From positions 28,014,501 through 28,078,500 of the forward strand of contig CM060895.1 of the NCBI GenBank assembly GCA_030762935.1: a stretch of DNA of 64,000 nt. The letters run 5' to 3'. The notes below the pieces were generated by a model. It did no database searches. It saw nothing but the letters and a program-made list of their open reading frames with translations, and was not told the DNA's origin. The translations under genes were made by a program, and so were the position numbers. Below are positions 22,260-34,775 of the stretch, in pieces. The DNA comes from Hymenopus coronatus (Eukaryota; Arthropoda; Insecta; Mantodea; Hymenopodidae). Positions within the stretch are counted from its first letter, which is position 1. Every line of letters starts with the position of its first letter.

Positions 22260-23250
22260 GAGCTAGGTAGTGCCACCTGTGTGCTCATAAAGGATGCATT
22301 AGGTTTGCATCAGAAATCAGTTGCACTAGCAATGACTATTGTTAGCAATTCCAAGAACTTATCAAATGACACTCACAGATATACTAAATCATAGTCTATA
22401 GCTCCTATTTCAATATATGAATGTAGTTTTAAGAATATGCCACTTTCTAAAGTGTATTTTTGAAGTTTTCTTTTACCAATTTGTTACATTATCCATTAAA
22501 AAAAACATATAGCAGATCTAGGAACTGGATATTTTGGTATAGTGCTAGTTGTAAGAAAGTTATTTGTATAGCATAGGATAGACCCTTGATTAGCTCCAAA
22601 CTATATATGTAAATACTCTAAAGAGCTTTACAGACATAAACAAATGTTATAATTGTATAGTGCCAGGAATCAAGTTTTTGACTGCTAAAGAGATGGTGGA
22701 ATGAAAAAGAAAACACTACTGAATTAACAAGGTAATTAACTTAGTATTATGAACATCTTTTATTTTTTATGAATTGCCTTTTTTTTTTCATCTTCTGCTT
22801 AGTAAGTACATTCTAAGACCAGCACTGAAGTTTGATTAGTTAAACTACAAATGTTTCTAATATGGATACTTTTTTTTCAGTATTTGATCCTTCATAACTT
22901 TAACAATACTACACTTATATTTCTCTCCATTTAGTTTTATGTTCTGTGCAGTTTGCTTTTCTTTCCGTTATTCAACACGGAACAACAAACTATGCTGCTC
23001 AAATCATTTCAACAACAATATACAATCGATAGTCCGCTCTTTAACAATTTCAACTGCCTTCTATTGGTATTTTCTCAAATATGGCAAAACTCTGGTGTAG
23101 AGAAAATCTACATCATTGGCAGTATAGATAATCATTAGAACCAACATTATTGTATACTTATGAACCAAAGTATGCTACTCTGAGAATGGAGAAATACGGT
23201 ACTAAATTAATAATTTGCAGCGCAAAAGTGAGAAATTGTATTTTGTTATA
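22260..23250. other. Intron sequence, nothing recognised
   Basis: AT-rich, no gene or clear transposon signature. Confidence 0.4.
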
Positions 23251-23254
23251 TGTG

Positions 23255-24040
23255 TCTATAGAAGCATTTTTAGAAAAAGGCCCATGTGTGTGTGTGTGTG
23301 TGTTTATCTGTGTGCCTGTGTGTGTGTCTGTGAATAGCATAGCTTAAAAACGAAAAGACTATTAAATACCAAACTTGCTATTTAGATTTGGTATCTCCCA
23401 AGAATGCGATATGAAGATTTTCAAGAAAATCTCACCAAAAATTACCCTTTACATGGAAACATTTTCGAAAATTTTGATTTTCTCAAAAATGGCTCTAACG
23501 ATTTTGATTAAAATATTGTATATCAAAGATATTTACCTGACAAATAAAATGTATATCTTGAATTTTCTGGGAATAGCCTCTGAAAACCTCTTTATTCTGG
23601 ATGAATTTTGCCAAATTTTGTTTATCTGTTAAAAACCTTACTGCACAAAAAATGTAGATATCGTCAAAACACACAATTTGCCCTTTACGTTTTTGTTGTG
23701 GAGGTAACTGTTTCCGAGATATTCCTTGTTATTGGTTTCAATTGTAAAGTACTTATACTTTTCTCAGACAGGAAGTGTCCATTTTTCTTTTGTTCTACTC
23801 CTGACTAAGCAAAGAAGTGATTTGTAATCCCAATCACTAACAACAGCTTTTAAAACATTTGACTATACGTTTAGCCTTGTGTATTCCCTTAGTTCCCTTC
23901 TACTTATAAGGAACTAAGTAATAAGAACATTCTGCTAATGTTTATCTCGATTAGTATGGAGTAGAAAGAAGAATAATCTTTTGTAAGAAGTTTGTTTGTA
24001 GAGCAGCTAAAGAAAGTCATGTGAGTGTAACACACATATT
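23255..24040 (+). repeat. ACTTTCTC repeat lacking its left end
   Basis: It begins at AAGCATTTTTAGAAAAAGGC just before the TG tract (23287-23330), then follows the family to the right end near AGTCATGTGAGTGTAACACA. The terminal hairpin part is missing. Confidence 0.8.
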
Positions 24041-24159
24041 TTTTAATAATGTTGCCTGCAATGTCAGGAGTGCAGCAGATGATTGAAAGAGAGGTGTGCA
24101 CATGTGCAATGTGCTGTTTTGTTTGTGTAACATAAATATATTTTTTATTAAACAGTCCA

Positions 24160-24636
24160 TTTTTACTTTCTCTACTCATATTATGTACATGGTATATAGA
24201 GAAGGTATTGCATTCCACCCAAATTTTTCATACTGAGATTTCAGCAGAAATAGACATTTTAGGGTCCGTGTACCTAAAAAAAAAGTATTTTCAGAAAAAG
24301 GTCCATGTGTGTGTGCATGCCTGCGTGCATATGTGCATGTATGCACAATCTTCCCACCCCAAACTACCATTTATATGAAAAAAAAAAATTTAAAATATTA
24401 ATTTTCTCATAAATTTTGATTAAAATATTGTACATCAACAATATTTACATGAAAAATAAAATGTGTATCTTGAATTTCTGAAAATAGCCTCTGAAGAGCT
24501 TATTATTCCGGATAACTTTACTGAATTTTGTGTAACTGTTAAACCATAATAGCTAGACAAAACTTACTAACAAGAAATGTGTATCCTGTTAAAACACACA
24601 ATTTATGTCATATACATATTTTTTTGTGGAGTTGAC

Positions 24637-24711
<75 letters not shown>

Positions 24712-25086
24712 TGTACAGGATAACTCAAAAACGAAATGTAGGTAAAATATCAAACTTGGTATTTAAGTTTAGTATCTGCCAGGGATGCAACACAAAGATT
24801 TTGAGGAAAATCCCACCACCCCAAACTACCCTTTAGATAGAAAAATTTTCGAAAATTTTGATTTTCTAAAAATGGTTCAAATGATTTTGATTAAAATACC
24901 GTATATTAAAGATATTTATATAGCAAATAGGATGTATATCTAGAATTTTATGGAATAGCCTCTGACGTCCTCTTTATTCTGAATGAATTTTGCTGAATTT
25001 TGTGTAACTGGTAAACCATAAGAGATAGACAAAAACTCACTGCATAAAACATGCAGATCATGTTAAAACACACAATTTATGTCATA
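24160..25086 (+). repeat. Two ACTTTCTC units fused at an expanded TG tract
   Basis: The first unit starts TTTTTACTTTCTCTACTCAT and runs to GTGGAGTTGACCC near 24635. It meets a (TG)~35 tract at 24640-24715, and the sequence right of it restarts at the family's middle (AACTCAAAAACGAAATG). The fusion point is the tract itself. Confidence 0.8.
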
Positions 25087-25950
25087 TACTTTTTATTTTC
25101 TCTACATGTACTATGTACATAGTGTATAGAGAAGGTATTGTGTTCCACCCAAAAATTTGAGACCAAGATTTCACCGGAAATACATGTTTTGGGTCCCCCT
25201 GAATCCAAAAAAGCATTTTCAGAAAAAGGTCTTTGTATGTGTGTGTGTGTGTGTGTGTGTGTCTGTGGACAGCATAGCTCAAAAACGAAAAGACCGTTAA
25301 ATACCAAACTTGGTATTTAAGTTTGGTATCTTCCTAAGATTTTAAAAAAAAATCCCCCCACCCCCAACTACCTTTTACATGGAAAACATTTCAAAAATTT
25401 TGATTTTCTTTAAAATGGCTCTAATGATTTTTATTATAATCTCTTATATTTAAGATATTTACATGACAAATAAAATATATATCTTGAATTTTCTGGGAAT
25501 AGGCTCTGAAGATATGTTTATTCTGGGTGAATTTTATGAAATTTTGCATACTGGAAAATCATAAGAGATGGACAAAAATTTATTACACAAAAAATGTAGA
25601 TTATGATAAAGCACACAATTTATTCATATACTTTTGTTCATGGATTTGGCCATTTTTAAGATATTCCTTGTTTTCTTTTCAGCTTTGAGAACTTTATGCT
25701 TTTCTCTTACAGGAATTTGTCAACTCCTGTCCATACAAACAAAAGAACTTCAGTCACATAGCAACCAGCTTTTGATTATCACTTTGACCTACAGTACTCC
25801 CTTATATCGCTTCTACTTATAAGGTAGCAAGTAATAAAACTGTTTCTGCTAATATTTTCTCGATTAGCATGAGGTAAATAGAAGCATAAGCATTTTAACA
25901 ATAAGTTGTTGCAGAGATGTAGAGAAAGTCATGTGAATGGAACACATTGT
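25087..25950 (+). repeat. ACTTTCTC repeat, near complete
   Basis: Starts CTTTTTATTTTCTCTACATG, has the hairpin with ACTATGTACATAGT, a TG tract at 25236-25262, the palindrome AAATACCAAACTTGGTATTT, and ends AAAGTCATGTGAATGGAACA. Confidence 0.85.
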
Positions 25951-26272
25951 GTAATTGGCCATTTTTGAGATATGCCTTGGTTTTAGTTTCAGCTTTAAAA
26001 TACTTATACTTTTCTCATATTGGAATTTGTCTACTTCTGTCCATACAAACAAAAGTGCTTCAATCACATGCAACTAGCTTTTAAAATATTTGACCATTGA
26101 TAGCTTATGGTACTCCCTTATTTCCCTTCTACTTATAAGGAAACAAGTAATAAGACACATCCTGCTAATATTTTCTCGATTAGCATTATGTAAGTAGCAG
26201 AATAAGCTTCTTAACAATAATTTTTTGCTGAGATGTAGAGAAATTCATGTGAATGGAACACATCAGATTTTA
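25951..26272 (+). repeat. ACTTTCTC repeat, right third
   Basis: Continues directly after the previous copy with TGGCCATTTTTGAGATATGC and ends CACATCAGATTTT. Confidence 0.75.
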
Positions 26273-26375
26273 CATTTTTGTTTAAAGACACATTAAAAGT
26301 GAACACAAGGGAAGATCTGCTCCTGATCTGCACATAAATTTAAGTATATATTCACGATAAACAAATGTATCTATA

Positions 26376-26622
26376 CTGGACCTGTGGCTCAGTCAGTAGA
26401 GCACATGTCTGCAGTGTGAGGGGTCTCAAGTTCAATTCTTGGATGGACGTTGCAAATTTGTCTCTACCCTCCCACTGTCTAGAAGTATGAATGAGAGTGT
26501 ATGTGTGTGCTCAATGACAACTATGCATAAGTTAACACCATTGCTGATACACAATATATGTATTATGACCTTTGCGTTAAAGGCAGAATATATATTAAAT
26601 AAAAAATAAATAAAAATGAATC
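26376..26622 (+). mobile_element. tRNA-derived SINE, family S3
   Basis: tRNA-like head: CCTGTGGCTCAGTCAGTAGA (A box) and TCTCAAGTTCAATTCTTGG (B box). It ends with TTTGCGTTAAAGGCAGAATA and a tail of AAATAAA-type units. Confidence 0.8.
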
Positions 26623-26849
26623 TGTGAATATGACATCCCAAATACTTGATTCTGCCTTCCATGTGAACTATTTGGTGGTGATAGCCACTCTCCAAGTAGT
26701 GCAATAGAGGTAGATATTGCATCTCAAAAATAAAAGAATTTTGAGGAAGCAATTTTGCACTACCATTATAATCATGCTTCACCTGTCAATGCCAAAAAGC
26801 CCTTATTCTTGGGAGTCGGTTTCCAAAATTAAAGGAGCTTTCAACCATC

Positions 26850-27720
26850 ATGGTACAGTCTTGATTCAATTCATTATGAAGTGATAAACACCTTAAAATG
26901 GATTTACTGCAAAGACTTTTTGAAGCAGTAGTCAAGTCAAACATGCTTTATGGAACAGAAATATTGGGAATGACAAAGGAGCGACTTAAAGTTCATGCAG
27001 TTCATTAGGCATTTTGCACGGAAGTTTTAGATTAACCCAAGAGTTCAACAAGAGGTATAGAATTGTTAGGATAAGGAGAAAATGCATAATAGTGGAGAGA
27101 ATTTTGAAATATTGGTATAGATGTGTAAGTTTAGATGAATGTAATATAGTAAAAGAATGCCTGAAGTTTCAAAAAGATGCAATAGGAACAGAGTTGGTAT
27201 GGGAAGGATTACAGAAGAAATTGGTACGAAGGGTTATTTGAGTACTGGATAAAAATAACAATGGATTTCGGGAAAAAATGAGGTTGAGGGGGGAAGACAT
27301 AGAGAAACAAGAGTTATGGACAACTTTGGAGGATAAAAGTTCCCTAAGAATGTATAAGATTGTTAAAACAAATTGCAGGAGGGAGAAATAAGTAGACATA
27401 TGGGAAAAATCCAAAAGAATAGCTTTTGCTTGAATACACACAGGTATATTATTGTTAAAGCAAATAGGAAACAATTGCTCGGGGAAATGCAGTATGTATG
27501 AGCAATCGGGTGACATTTTATATTGTTTAATAGAATGTGAAAAAGTTAAAAGATGGAGATGATGTTTGAATCAAAGAATGGGATAATTGAAACACAGAAA
27601 TAATAGAAATTAAAATGTTCATGACTTTAAGGGCAGAAACAATTAAAACAATGCGGAAATGTTTAGGAAATCAAAGACAGAAGTGAACAAGGATCCTAAA
27701 AAGGGATAGCAGCTCAGTGA
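26850..27720 (+). pseudogene. LINE ORF2 3' fragment (degraded)
   Basis: Scattered frames give LLQSLFEAVVKSNMLYGTE (end of an RT domain), a basic region (RRYRIVRIRRKCIIVERIL) and, near 27490-27540, a zinc-knuckle-like C...C...H-poor stretch GDILYCLIECEKVKRW. This order is typical of the C-terminal part of non-LTR retrotransposons. No catalytic motif remains. Confidence 0.55.
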
Positions 27721-28260
27721 AAACATGGAAACTGAAGAGCTAGTATAGTAGTTCTACTCATATGTATAACTTGTGGTTTAAAGAATGGGAGTGCTGAAGC
27801 ATGTCTAAACCTTACAAGAAAATACATGTTTAATGGAACACACTGTTGCCACATGAACTATATGTAAGTCAATATAACCTTTGTTATTCTTAGTAAATAT
27901 GAACATAGAAATACTAAAAAAAATGTACAAATGATAAAAAAAAAGAAAGGCAAAAACTAATATACTGGAAAGGAGGAAGTGAGCCTGTTCCAACTTGCAA
28001 AAATAAACAAGCACAGACATGATCAATAGGCACAAAAATTAGGGATTGTACATAGTAGCTGGAGTGGAGGGGGGGGTGAGCCTGTCTGAACTTGTATGTA
28101 AAGAATACTGCACATACATGATGAACAATAAGTAGTAATGTAAACATATGATGTCATTGTCAATGCTATTAATTTTACTGTCAATATTATTTATTACTTA
28201 TGATAGCATATAGTAGTCTAATGTTAAAAAGAAAATTATGTTAGTAATATCAATTTTAAA
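27721..28260. other. Intron sequence, nothing recognised
   Basis: AT-rich; two related halves (GGAGGAAGTGAGCCTGTTCC near 27970 and GAGGGGGGGGTGAGCCTGTC near 28067) suggest a small local duplication of about 100 bp. Confidence 0.4.
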
Positions 28261-28264
28261 TTGC

Positions 28265-28519
28265 GGGGTAGTGTGGTGGTAGCGTGTCTGCCTCACATTC
28301 AAAAGGTCGTGAGTTCGAATCTCGCTTAGGGTGAGTTACTGGGTAAGGGTTTTTTTTGGGGGGGATTTTCCCTTATCCTGAGAAGATGAATGTCGAGAAC
28401 TTTAAGCTCCATGGACCCCGAGATTATTTGAGTATCATTTCACCAATTCCATTCATTGTCCGATATGACCAACCAGGTTAAAGGACGTTAAACTACAAAA
28501 AAAAAAAAAAAAAAAAAAA
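28265..28519 (+). mobile_element. tRNA-derived SINE, family S1, best-preserved copy
   Basis: Head GTAGTGTGGTGGTAGCGTG and GTCGTGAGTTCGAATCTCGC, body TTATCCTGAGAAGATGAATG, CGATATGACCAACCAGGTTA, and a 20-base A tail. TTTAAATT lies on both sides as a possible short target duplication. Confidence 0.88.
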
Positions 28520-28698
28520 TATTTAAATTCAATTTACAACCTTAAACTTAGTTCCAGTTTTGTAAAATCCAGTTAAAACCATATTTCATTGAAATTACTT
28601 TTGTAATGAACCCATCATAGCCCCACCATCAAATTTGGTACATGATTTATTAATAGCATGACCTATTTCCTTAATTTTTTGAACATTTTTCAGAATGC

Positions 28699-29565
28699 AA
28701 TTTTTACTTTCTGTATACAGACTATGTACATAGTGTATAGAGAATTTATTGCATTGTACCCAAAAATTTCACCAGAAATACATGTTTTGATACTCCCTGA
28801 ATCCAAAAAGATGTGAAAAATGTGTGTGTGTGTGTGTGTGTCTTTGTGTATGTGTGTGTGTGTATGTCTGTGGGCAGCATAGCTCAAAAATGAAAAGACC
28901 ATTAAATACCAAACTTGGTATTTAAGATTGGTATCTTCCAAGGATGGGACACAAAGATTTTCAAGAAAATCCTCCCCATCCCAAACTACCCTTTACATGG
29001 AAAAAATTTTGAAAATTTTGATTTTCTTAAAAATGGCTCTAACGATTTTGATTAAAATATTGTATAATAAAGATATTTACCTGACAAATAAAATGTATAT
29101 CTTGAATTTTCTGGGAATAGCCCTTGAAGACTACTTTATTCTGGATGAATTTTACAGAATTGTGCATAGCTGCTAAACTGTAAGAGATGGGGAAAAACTT
29201 ACTACACAGAAAATGTAGCTCATGATAAAATACGCAATTTATGTCTTCTTCTTTTTTTTGTGGAGTTGATCATTTTTAAGATATTCCTGGTTTTTCATTT
29301 TAGCTTTGAAAAACTTATACTTTTCTCATACAGGAATTTCTTAACTCCTGTCCATACAAACAAAACAACTTCAGTTACATAGCAACCAGCTTTTGGCTAT
29401 CATTTTAACCTATAGAACTCCCTCATGTAGCTTCTACTTACAAGGAAGCAAGTAATAAGACTATTTCTGCTAATTAGCGGGAAGTAAATAGAAGCATATG
29501 CTTTATGCTACAATCTGTTGCAGAGATGTGGAGAAAGTCATGTGAATGGAACATAGCAGATTTTT
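28699..29565 (+). repeat. ACTTTCTC repeat, near complete
   Basis: Starts TTTTTACTTTCTGTATACAG with hairpin; TG tract at 28823-28872; ends ATGTGAATGGAACATAGCAG. About 865 bp. Confidence 0.85.
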
Positions 29566-29569
29566 TTTA

Positions 29570-30169
29570 CTAAATTTGGATTTAAATGTTTATTTTTGAA
29601 TTTGTAAAACAAAAATTTCTTTGCAATCTATTGTGTGTCATATATCATATTGAAGGGATTTTAAAATGCTACAAAATGATGCCTCTCTCATGATTCTAGC
29701 CCAATTAGTAAAGGATCTATGATCATTTAAATAGTTGGCTGTCATTTGAAGCCATTTTTGGAAATTTTTTATAGCTGTATTTTGGAAACTGTTTACCATA
29801 AAAAATTGAAATTTGGTATTTTTCTTAGTTTTAATACCTACTTTGAGTGTATAAAATTTCATCAAAATCTGAGGTGGTGAGGTAAAATAGGTGTGTTGAT
29901 TTGCAGATGTTTAAGCAGTGAGACATCAGACCCTTCTTGGCTTTTAACTACAGGTCCGATATTCCTTCACAAACATGTCAGACATTCAAAGTAACTGCCA
30001 ATCATGGAAGGGCTCTTCTCAAAGCAAATCTTGAATTTGCTCACATATAATGCCAGGACACTACCATTTCAATTACAGTTCGGGCACCATTACCCTCTCC
30101 AGAGGCATTTCTGAAAAATGGGATGATGACCAATTTAAAAATTACTTATTAACAACACTGCCAATTGCC
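29570..30169. other. Intron sequence, nothing recognised
   Basis: No gene or clear transposon signature. The last part (from about 30000) may belong to the SINE-like repeat that follows. Confidence 0.4.
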
Positions 30170-30335
30170 AAGATCATATCAGCACTGCTGGTGTGCTCAA
30201 ATTTTGTCCTGCAGGAGTTATTACAGCCAGTAAATCTACTAACACACTTAAAAAGCATCAGTCTGAGCTGGTTTTGGATCTGCAACTTTGGGATCAATAG
30301 TCCAGCACCTAACCATCTGAGCCAAAGATGACAGA
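30170..30335 (-). mobile_element. tRNA-derived SINE, family S6, first of two
   Basis: On the minus strand: TTTGGCTCAGATGGTTAGGT (A box-like), then GCAGATCCAAAACCAGC in the B-box position. The body matches the copy about 300 bp downstream (CTGCAGGAG, CCAGTAAATCTACTAAC). Confidence 0.6.
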
Positions 30336-30464
30336 GGAATACTACAGGAATAACATTATCTTGAAGGTTCTATAAACTGCCACTCCTTAGCCACAGAGAT
30401 CTTGAATTTGATTCCCCAAGAGTCAGAAGAAAAAATTAATCATTTTGTCTGTTAATGACACTGT

Positions 30465-30675
30465 CAATTTCTGGGATCATATCAAGCTGCCAGCAAAGCA
30501 AAATTTCATTCTGCAGGAGCTTTTACATGCCAGGAAATCTACTGACGTGGACCTGTCACTTTCAAGTAGACATAAAATCCATCAATCTGGGCCGGGTTTG
30601 ATCCCACAACCTTTAGATCTGAGTGCCAGTCCGAAGAGATCCAGCATCTACAGTCCAGTAACTATGACAGCATAG
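30465..30675 (-). mobile_element. tRNA-derived SINE, family S6, second of two
   Basis: On the minus strand the head reads AGATCTAAAGGTTGTGGGAT then CAAACCCGGCCCAG (B box-like). Body CATTCTGCAGGAGCTTTTAC is shared with the copy at 30170. The two copies lie in the same direction. Confidence 0.6.
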
Positions 30676-30916
30676 GAATATGTTGCTGTCCTGCCTACTT
30701 CTAGAGCTATTATTTAGGGAGGGGGTGAATGATATATTTTCATTACACTTTATTTATATAACATCCCTGACATTTCTGTCAGATGGTAGTGTTGAAATGA
30801 AACTAATTTATGTATCCGTGAGTTGTATTAATTTTAATACAATCTTTAAAGCCTTATAAACATATTAATCATTGATTTTATTACTTTACTTACACAGTTT
30901 TGTTTATTATTTCCAG

Positions 30917-31156
30917 ATGTTTTCTTATCTTGGACAAATCTGTTCCAAAATTTGATGCAAACTTGGCATTCTACAAACAACAGTTACAAAAGGATCTTGC
31001 TGTAAATGTGTTCAAAGATGGAAAATGGGGAACATATCGTCACCTACCTCTTCTCTGTTCTTCAACTGTTTCTGTACCACATGCATATGTTGCTCAGACT
31101 ACACGGGGTGACCTAACTACATTTAGATGGCTGGAAGGAAGAATTGATCCTAAGAA
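30917..31156 (+). CDS. FASN: Fatty acid synthase, internal exon (entry to enoyl reductase)
   Basis: Starts after TATTTCCAG with the A that completes a split arginine codon. It reads CFLILDKSVPKFDANLAFYK, DLAVNVFKDGKWGTYRHL, then AYVAQTTRGDLTTFRWLEG. VNVxxDGxWGxxRH and TRGDLxxxRW are strongly conserved in animal FAS just before the ER domain. The end is set at 31156 (donor GTCAGT) because phase 2 there joins exon 38825 to read DPKNPKLMPREKLVHIYY. The other visible donor (GTAAAA at 31171) would break the frame. Confidence 0.88.
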
Positions 31157-31252
31157 GTCAGTCACTTTAAGTAAAATAAGTCTAATTAAGTTTGGTCACT
31201 AAGTTTCAAAGTCATGACACTTCAGCTGCAAAAGCTGTGCATAACAGAAATC

Positions 31253-31399
31253 ATTTTTACTTTCTCTATACGCACTATGTACATAGTGTATAGAGAAGGT
31301 ATTGCACTCCACCCAAAAATTTGATACCGAGATTTCCCGGAAATATATGTTTTAGGGTCCCCAATATCCAAAAAAAGCATTTTCACAAAAAGGTCTGTG

Positions 31400-31432
<33 letters not shown>

Positions 31433-32146
31433 CCGTGTGTCTGTGAACACGATAACTCAAAAACGAAAAGTAGCTAAAATACCAAACTTGGTATATAAGT
31501 TCAGTATCTTCCAGGGATGCGACATGAAGATTTTGAGAAAAATCCCCCCACCCCAAACTACCCTTTACATGGAACTTTTTTCGAAAATTTTGATTTTCTC
31601 AAAAATGGCTCTAACGATTTTGATTAAAATTTCATTTATTAAAGATATTTATCTGACAAATAAAATGTATATCTTGAATTTTCTGGGAATAGCCTCTGAA
31701 GAGTAATTTATTCTGGATGAATTTTACTGAATTTTGAATAACTGCTAATCCGTAAGAGATGGACAAAAACTTACTACACAAAAAATGTAGAGCACATTAA
31801 AACGCACAATTTATGTTATATACATTTTTTTCATGAGTTTGTCGTTTTTGAGACTTTCCTTATTTTTAGTTTCTGCTATGAAAAACTTGTACTTTTCTCA
31901 TACAGGAGTTTGTCAATTCCTGTCCATACAAACAAAGGAACTTCAGTCACATAGCTACCATCTTTTGCTATCACTTTAACCTATGTTGCTCCCTTGTCTC
32001 ACTTCTACTTACAGGGAAGCAAGTTATTAGACAATTACTGCTAATTTTTTCTAACTTAGCATCAAGCAAAAAGAAGCATAAACTTTTTTAACAAAAATTT
32101 GTTGCAGAGGTATAGAGAAAGTCATGTGAATGGATTGCAGCAGATT
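31253..32146 (+). repeat. ACTTTCTC repeat, complete, best hairpin
   Basis: Starts ATTTTTACTTTCTC. The stem TTCTCTATAC (31262-31271) pairs with GTATAGAGAA (31288-31297) around the self-complementary ACTATGTACATAGT. TG tract at 31397-31432. Ends AAAGTCATGTGAATGGATTG. It lies only about 95 bp downstream of the FASN exon end. Confidence 0.88.
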
Positions 32147-32242
32147 TTTAGCCATAGCACTTTACTCTATTTATCAATAATAAATTACTTCAGTATACAC
32201 TTGAAATCTTAGGCAAAATTAAAATCTGGGCTTAATATTTCT

Positions 32243-32778
32243 TTTTTACTTTCTGTACATCTCTGCAACAAATTATTGTAAAAACGCTTATGCTGCTATT
32301 TACTTTGTTTTAATCAAGAAGAAATTAGGAAATAGTCTTATTACTTGCTTCTTTGTAAGTAGAAGCGAAATAAGGGAGTATCATTTGTTAAAGTGACAGT
32401 CAAAAGTTGGTTGGAGTGTGACTGAAGTTCCTTTGTTTGTATAGACAGGATTCCTATATCAGTAAAGTATAGGTTTTTTAAAGCTGAAATCAAAAACATG
32501 GAATATCTCAAAAATGATCAACTCGAAGAAAAAAATGTGTATAACATAAATTGTGTGCTTTAAGGTGCTCTACTTTTTTTGTGTGATAAGTTTTTTTCTA
32601 TCTCTTATGGTTTAGCAGTTATGCCAAATTCTGTAGAATTCATCCAGAATAAAGTAGTCTTCAGAGGCTATTCGGAGGAAATTCAAGATATACATTTTAT
32701 TTGGCAGATAAATATCTTTAATATACAATATTTTAATCCAAACCATAAGAGCCATTTCTGAGAAAATCAAAATTTTTG
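32243..32778 (-). repeat. ACTTTCTC repeat, minus, truncated
   Basis: Starts TTTTTACTTTCTGTACATCT (complement of the right end) and runs to GAGAAAATCAAAATTTTTGAA, where the PLE at 32790 begins. Confidence 0.8.
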
Positions 32779-32995
32779 AACAATAATTAATAATATTTAA
32801 TAATAATTAATAATAATACATTTTTGCACAAACATAATTCGAACATAGGTTCGAGATTTTATTAAAATGTGTGTTCGAATTTACCTACTTTACTCTTATA
32901 AAAATTCCATGAGAAGTTAGGAAAAACTATATGTTTTATTAATTTGTTGAGTTGGTTTTTTAACACTACGTCACTTACATTGTTATTATGAGGGA

Positions 32996-34483
32996 CTAGT
33001 TTCGAAAGCCTATGCTTTCATTTTCAACCTCACGGGTCCAACTGCCATTGCTGGCTGCATTTGCTTGTACATTCTGCTCTGGTGGCGAAATGATGAACTT
33101 CTTAACTAAGCTGTCTACTGGCGGGATTTCAAAGTTTATTAGCCGATCTTTATTTTTCCATATGAGGATGTTTTCCCAGGTTGTGAGTTCATTGTGGCCT
33201 GACATGTTTTTAAGCAATTTTGGATTTGGATCTAGATTGTGGTTTTCTTTCCAAAATTGAAATGCTACTGCCGATTTATCTTCTTGTTTCAATTTTAAGT
33301 TTCTAAAGTGCTCTTTGGATCTGATTTTCAAACTTCTTTTGGTTTGTCCTATGTAGAACTTTTCACAATTTGTGCATTTAATTTGATATATTCCTGACCT
33401 ATTTTCTGGTGGAATTTCATCTTTTATTTTTGAATTTAGTAATTTTATGACAGAAAATATGTTTATTGGAGCTAGGGTGATGTCTTGTTCTTTGAAGATT
33501 TTTTTGAATTTTCTAAATGCTCGGGGGTGGTAAGTGAATTTTTTGAATGTGTTGATATTGTTTTTTCCTGCTGTTAGGGTAGTTATTTTTTCTATGTTTT
33601 TTTTCTACTTTTCTTTGTTTAGTTTCTTGTACACAAGGTTCTTGCTGTATCCATTTTGTTCTGCTGTTTGAATTATGGTTTTTAACTCTTTGTTGAATTC
33701 GGTTGTGCTCATAGGTACATTTACTAATCTATGTGTGAGGCTGTTTATTATTGCATGTTTGTGTGGTAATGGGTTGTAGCTTTCATTTTTAATGTAATTT
33801 TCTGATTGAGTTGGTTTTCTGTAGATTCCAAAGTTTACTTTTGTGTCGTTTCTGATGATTCTTAGGTCTAAGAATGGGAGTTCTCCATTGGTTTCTGTTT
33901 CCATTGTGAATTTTATTGTTTTTTCCTGTATGTTTAATAACTTTATGGCATCATCTTAATGTCTACTTGGTACTATTGCAAATGTGTCATCAACATAGCG
34001 GTACCACACTTTGAAAATCTATGGGAATGCTTTCTTCATGTGCGTTTCGAATTTGCTCATAAATAAATTTGCCAAAAATGGAGATAGAGGGTTGCCCATA
34101 GAGAGTCCTGATTTTTGCCTGTAATATTTACTGTTGAAGGTGAAGTAGTTTTGTTCAATGCACAAACTTGTTAGTTGTATGTAATCTTCTACTTCTGCAG
34201 GTTCTATTTCTGTTGTATTTAGCCAGTTTTTTAATAGGTCTTGCAGTTTTTGTGTTGGGATGCTAGGGTATAGTGCTGTAACATCAAATGAAACTAATGT
34301 GTCTTCTGTGTCTATTTTTAGATCTTTGATTTTTTCAACTAATTCCAAAGAGTTTGCTAAATTGGAACTTTCAAATTTTGGAAACGAATCAAATTTATTC
34401 AATAACCATTTTGCTAATTTATATGTTGGAGAATCAATACTACTGGTGATTGGTCTCATTGTTTTTCCAAATGCAATAGCCAA
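32996..34483 (-). pseudogene. Penelope RT plus GIY-YIG endonuclease, one frame with nonsense codons
   Basis: One continuous minus frame covers about 496 codons. It starts inside the RT (GKTMRPITSSIDSPTYKLA), has motif A LVSFDVTALYPSIP, motif B SGLSMGNPLSPFLANLFM, motif C YRYVDDTFAI, then LPFLDLRI, FGIYRKPTQS, and the endonuclease (SGIYQIKCTNCEKFYIGQT, RSKEHFRNLK). Stops interrupt it at about 34019, 33955 and 33605. It ends NESIGFRN near 32999, the usual family C-terminus. The start of the protein is on the other strand. Confidence 0.9.
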
Positions 34484-34775
34484 ATATTAAAATCACTAAA
34501 AGACAAACCAGTCATATACACTAAAGCAGACAAAGGTAACAACATGGTAATTTTTGACAAAACAGAATACATAAACAGAATGGAAAATTTATTACAGGAT
34601 GACCAATACACCACAGTGGAAACCAACCCACTAAACTCTTGCATCCAGACATTAAACAAAGCAGTAAAAGAAAGTAAAATCATCAAAAAAGCAGAGTCAT
34701 ATAAAATAAAAGTAGACAATCCAACATTACCCAGAATTTATGGCCTACCAAAAATTCACAAAACAGGAAGAGGTC
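34484..34775 (+). pseudogene. Inverted N-terminal RT segment of PLE2
   Basis: The plus strand reads YTKADKGNNMVIFDKTEYIN, MENLLQDDQYTTVE and TLPRIYGLPKIHKTGR. These are the RT residues that normally come just before MRPI. Thus the piece belongs to PLE2 but is flipped. Confidence 0.88.

Noticed and set aside
24645..24836. Small frame beginning with Met-Cys-Val repeats
   Set aside because: Product of the TG tract and the adjoining repeat; no independent coding evidence.
26380..26450. Possible tRNA gene (GGCTCAGTCAGTAGAGC)
   Set aside because: The tRNA-like part continues into a SINE body with an AAATAAA tail; the B box and stems are degraded.
31157..31202. Continuation of the FASN exon to the stop at 31202
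   Set aside because: Phase analysis shows that splicing at 31156 restores the frame with 38825; the rest is intron read-through.
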